Below, in pieces: positions 59,455 to 64,000 of a DNA stretch of 64,000 nt (positions are counted from its first letter, which is position 1; each line of letters starts with the position of its first letter). The position numbers and the translations under genes are program-made. Under the pieces are notes generated by a model that saw nothing but the letters and a program-made list of their open reading frames with translations, made no database searches and was not told where the DNA came from. Origin of the DNA: Emydura subglobosa (Eukaryota > Chordata > Testudines > Chelidae); NCBI GenBank assembly GCA_007922225.1, contig ML679941.1, forward strand, positions 55,267,849 through 55,331,848. The letters run 5' to 3'.

Positions 59455-62235
59455 AATATTTTTGGAGGGGATATTTAAATGTTCTTATTCAGTATTAAAA
59501 ATGCAGATGTCACATTGCTTTGGTGCATGATAAGTGAAAGTGAAACTATTTCATTATCAAATCTCAATGAAGAGCAAAAAGGAAAACAGCACAAATAACG
59601 AAGAAATCTTTCAAAAATGTTTTTAATTTAAAATGTTGACATAATATAGGTTTAAAAAAAAAACCCCACAAATGTTTATACTGAGAATATGACTTAAATT
59701 TATAGATGCCAAAATACTTTCCAATTGTCTTTATAATATATGGAATCTTGGGATTCAGTATCTGACTCATCTTTATATTTTGGCGTATTGTATATTTTAA
59801 TCTAGTAGACGCTATTGCAACACTTATTGCTGTTCAAGTTGCTTTTCTGAGGGTGGCTTTTCTGTTAAGTCTCCAAATTTCCCCTATGTTGTTCAATATT
59901 TTCTCTTCTGTTAGCTCATTTTAAGCTAGGGTAAGGCTAGGAATAGCCACAGTACTTTATCCTATCTTAGGGACACTTTTTTTTTTATTTAAAAAAAAAT
60001 TTAACTGGTGTTGAATTGTCCAAAAGAGATTCTTGAATTACACAGATAACTACAATGCTGAGAAGATATTATTGGCTCAATCTGTGTTAAGTGGTTTTAT
60101 CAGAGAAATTATTACAAAAAAAGGAAAATGCAATTGCTAAATATGTAAGTAAAATCTTCATATATTTTTTGTAATGTTTTTGGAAAATTGAAAAATAATG
60201 GATTTAAAAACATTTAAAAGAGGCATGGTCAGGTTATAATTTTTTAAAAGTGTAAACAATATATTTTTAAAACTTCATTTTTAAACTACATTTTGCTATT
60301 CTGTGTCTAACATTTCTTTAACATTTTAATTAAACAATAGAAATAGATTAGCAAATTTCACTTCTGTTTATACTCAGTAGCCAAACTTTTTCATTTTCTT
60401 ACATACTAACAGTGTTTCATACCTTGATTGTGGATACCAAATTGTTGTTACAACCATACATAAATAAAATTGAAACATTTTGTAAAAATTAGCTTTATGA
60501 AATCTATGCTATAAACCAAATTTGACTTCAAAGTGCCCCTGAAATTAAGCTGAAGGTAATAATTTTGTAATAGAACTATTGGAAAAAAGTTTAGACTACT
60601 TTTACAGACTGTCTGAGGTAGATGTGAAGTGCTGTTTCAGCATAGAATGTTTTAATTTTTTCTTGTAAAATGGGTTAGTATTGAAAGTATTTTTTTATTG
60701 ATTCATATAATTTAGTTTGCTGATACCTTAGTGCAACCATGTTTAAAAATTCAAGTAAAAATTGGTTCCATTGGCAAATAGAAGCTGTTTTTATTGAAAT
60801 GTTTCCAGAATAGTGTGTGTTTGTTTTTTGATAGGAGGAACTAGGATGTGCTTGACTAGAGCTTTTTTTCTTTTTCTTTTTCAAAATTGTGCGGCTTTGT
60901 CTTTATATCTGTCCGAGCTTGGTCTTGCTACTTCATTGAGGTCTCATTCCTGCTCTGTCCAAGCATGACTAGATCAGAGTACCTCAGAAGGTCATCAGTG
61001 CTGTTTTTTAATTGATGAAAATGGTCATAATATAGTGACACAAAGCATTTTTCACCACTGGAACTGAGAGTGATGTCTCTCCAGTGCAGTCAATTTATGC
61101 TTTTAGGAAGTGAGAGATGAGAGGAACTGAACTGAAGTCATTTGCACAGTGTTGCAGAACATTGCCATTGTAGGCAACTCAGCTGACTCAAGCAATAGTC
61201 TTTTTATATGCAAGGGAAAATGGTAATCAAATGAAGTGAAATGGAATTGCAGTACTACATTAACTGAATGAATATACTTTGTATTTTCTAGCAAAGATAA
61301 CTAAACTTTCTTTTGTTCTTTGGAGTGGTCAGGACAGGAGTAATGGAGAGAAAGTATGCACTCAGCCTTTAAGGAGAGGGAGTGCTTGTTGTCCATATGT
61401 CTCTACAGTAATCTCCTCTTAGTTTTTAAAATGGTAGTATCAAGAGGCTGTAAATGAAAGTTTCTTCTGTTTCTGTCCTAGACACTGATGGTCTGTAGTG
61501 TTGTCTTCTAAATCTGTAAAAGTAAGTGGAAATGGGAAAGGATTCCTTTGAACTTTAACAGCAATGAAGATAATTCCTGAACAAACCCAGTTGAACATTC
61601 TCAAAAGTTAAAATCTATTTGAAGGATAATAGATTATTTTGGAATAGGCACACTGTGTTTTAGTGAATATGATAGGCAATAACTATTATGGAAAAACTTG
61701 GATTTAAAAAAAAACAAAAAAACATTTTGGTTTATTATTTTCATCTATTAAAAAGTGTGGTGAACATTCCCACAAAAAAAACCTCTGCCAACTTCAGAGG
61801 TCACAGCCACTTAACTACATAGCAAATTGGAATTTAACAATGAAATTTATAATTAAACCTTTGATACAGCCTGAACACTAGCAAAATTAAAGAGCAAATC
61901 TGTAATGTGCATTTTAGTTACAAACAGTGGAATGTGTTTTGTTCTGAATTTCCTCTAGTAATCCTACAACTTGTAGTTTTAGTTCCAGTAAGCTAGGAGT
62001 GGTGTATTTTCAAAATTTGAGTCACAGCTGCAATGGAATCTTTACTTAGTGGAATCTGTGGTTGTGTTAAATGTTTTCACCTTTATGGAAATATGACCCC
62101 AAAGATCTGAAATTGTATACATTTTTTGTTCAAGACTAAAAGAATTTGAATAGGTGACTTTAGATTTTTCTCACCATAGGGTGATTATGTGAAAAGTCAA
62201 GAAAGATCAATACATTTTTTTAAAAAATTGCAGCT
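59455..62235 (+). other. Intron-like sequence, nothing recognised
   Basis: Very AT-rich between 59.6 and 60.5 kb. No exon or repeat supported. Confidence 0.5.
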
Positions 62236-62661
62236 TTGCAACAATACTTTACACAGATAGCAGCCATGTTAAGAAATGAATTAATTCAGTTGCTGAATGA
62301 TATTGCCTTTGGGCATGGGGCCAACAATGCTCCAGTTATCCTGGATACCGTAGGGGCAAAGGGCAAACCAACCCCTTTCACTATGTTAACTGTTTTCATC
62401 AGACAAACACCTGGAGTGGGTATTTTGCATTCTTATCAAGACTTTCATGGTATAATAGTACCCTGTTTTTATTGCACCTTTCAGTCCAAAAGGATCCCAA
62501 GTAGTTTACAGAATAAATGTGCAAGGTTTACTTTAAGGTGTCTGTGGTGGAAATTCTATAGCCCTTCTGAGAACAACTGTACACAGGTATTTGCAGGAGG
62601 GAAAGTGAAGAATAATTTCCAGTTAACCTTTGCTGCTATGGCTACCTCCCACCTTGGGTAA
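62236..62661 (+). other. Unassigned open region, partly an ancient repeat
   Basis: An ATG-led frame is open for 141 codons, long for AT-rich intron. The segment LLNDIAFGHGANNAPVILDT (62299-62350) looks protein-like, but I cannot place it. The part from about 62455 to 62530 (gcacctttcagtccaaaagg, gtagtttacagaataaa) resembles the tail of an old MIR3/L2-type repeat. That suggests the whole block is a decayed interspersed element rather than a host exon. Confidence 0.3.
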
Positions 62662-62664
62662 CAC

Positions 62665-64000
62665 TCTAACCATATGAAAAGTGCCATATACTCTTCAATG
62701 CAAAACCTGTGACTTTTATATCTCATCTATAAAATAGTCCACCACTAGTACAATGCCCTAGAATACCATACTGAGTCACCAATAAGAGTGGATCTTACTC
62801 TCTCAGCACCACATCCTACACCACTTGGGTCTTCCATGGAGGTGTCCACTTCAAGTACTGACAAAGTTTCCAAAATCCAGAGAGATTACAGTCCAAAAGG
62901 GCTCCTTTCCTACCTAAATTTTCATGTAATTTAAAAAAAAAAAATGCTTTATTTCTCTGTTGGCTTTGGTTTCCCTTTCATGATCTCATTCAGTGAAATA
63001 AAACTGATTTAGAGACCTGTTCACCTCCTTGCTGCCCCCTTGGATCTGGAAGCACAGTTTGACTTATCCTACTGTCGTCACTGACTATTTTTCCCCCTGT
63101 GTATTATCTCTAAAAACTATTATTGAGACATGATAAACCTAGCACTTTCTTGCATTCTGCTTTCAGGGCTGTTGGGATTCACTTTTTTTTATTCCCTGAG
63201 GATGCCAAATTTTCTCTGAGGTGCAGTAGGAGACACTGGGGGTGGGGGAGCCTGCAAGGTGCAGTAATAGGAAGAGAGTAGAAACCTTCCTGAAGAAGAC
63301 AACAGCAAAAAATGATATATTTTGATATTTATAATGCATCGCATTGGTTTAGTGTTAGATTTTTTTTTCCTTCCAGAAAAAGGCTTACTTAGTTTATCTT
63401 TAGGTTCGAGAATGTTTCCTAGTATGTGTAAAAACCATGTTTTGATCAAGTTTTGGCAGGGTTTATTTCTTACTCTCAAATGTCAACATTTGTACATTTC
63501 AATAATTCTTGACAAGAATTTAATATACTGTAAGTTAATGCTTTTATTGCATTTAGTTCTTTAGTTTTAAAAACTACTAATGCACTCCCCCCTCTCCTTA
63601 AGAAACAGAACAAACATGTAAAAATGTGTTACTAGGAATGTGACTTTTGAACTTGAGGAACAATGAACTGTCTTACTTGCTCAGGTTCTCGGTGCATCCT
63701 TACTAATAACTTTATTAATCTACTTCATTTACAGGAAGTGTTCTTCAGTCAAAGTTTGCTTGCCTTAGCAGAGACAAAAATTTAATGGGCAAAAGTACAG
63801 TGTTTAGGTAGGTAGATATTTTCATGGTGTGCTCAAGGTTCTTCTAGAAAGGACTTCATTCAGTGGTAATGGAATAGGAATCAAAATGAAAAATACAGTG
63901 TGTTTAAAAAATACTGTATGTTGGATTCCATGATGAAGTGATGAGGAAAGTGTATCTGAAGTGTATTAATGTTGTCAATTAGCTACTCTTCAAATTTATA
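62665..64000 (+). other. Intron-like sequence to the window end
   Basis: No coding exon is certain. A candidate short exon at 63735-63807 is discussed under findings. Confidence 0.45.

Noticed and set aside
1..64000. tRNA, rRNA, snRNA genes and CRISPR arrays
   Set aside because: I saw no cloverleaf-capable tRNA sequence outside decayed SINEs, no rRNA blocks and no regularly spaced direct repeats. The window is eukaryotic, so CRISPR, operons and ribosome binding sites do not apply.

Overview
The window looks like vertebrate nuclear DNA, most likely from a turtle (Testudines). It is AT-rich, intron-like sequence with one CpG island. The interspersed repeats are the ones I know from chelonian genomes: CR1 LINE tails, many palindromic MITEs ending in a gtctacac-type sequence, non-autonomous hAT elements, a DIRS retrotransposon, a Tigger-type MITE and a CORE/MIR-type SINE. 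The turtle assignment rests on remembered repeat families and has not been tested by alignment.

I found no intact protein-coding gene. The one convincing host-gene signal is the CpG island at about 3.94-5.45 kb. It holds a probable non-coding first exon on the + strand, ending at the donor cg|gtgagt (exon end 4852). I do not recognise the gene. Everything downstream to 64 kb reads as its first intron (at least 59 kb), or that intron plus intergenic DNA.

Layout: 0-3.4 kb holds MITEs and a fold-back repeat around a 400-base assembly gap. The gap-flanking repeat carries what looks like the 3' half of a minimal hammerhead ribozyme from a Penelope-like element. 3.4-5.5 kb is a further MITE followed by the promoter and exon 1. 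5.5-22 kb is intron with scattered ancient repeats and a dense hAT cluster (11.1-13.3 kb). 22.1-23.7 kb is a run of four MITEs with a GC-rich hAT nested inside. 24-37 kb is sparse intron. 37.06-43.03 kb is a degenerate but nearly full-length DIRS retrotransposon (gag, RT, RNase H and tyrosine recombinase). 45-55.3 kb is a CR1/L3-like LINE broken by an antisense CR1 tail and by a 4.7 kb PIF/Harbinger transposon. The Harbinger carries both its transposase and, on the opposite strand, its Myb/SANT-like gene, and it contains hAT insertions. 55.8-64 kb has an intact Tigger-like MITE, a second DIRS-like remnant, a CR1 3' end and quiet intron.

The elements relate to each other. The right end of the Harbinger matches the ends of the common MITEs (25 of 29 bases against the one at 126 bp), so a relative of this transposase probably moved them. 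The hAT insertions whose duplications can be read carry T-A at the centre of the 8-bp duplication (one degraded right-hand copy reads CA), the pattern described for Buster-type hAT transposases. The nesting gives a relative order: LINE first, then CR1 and Harbinger, then hAT.
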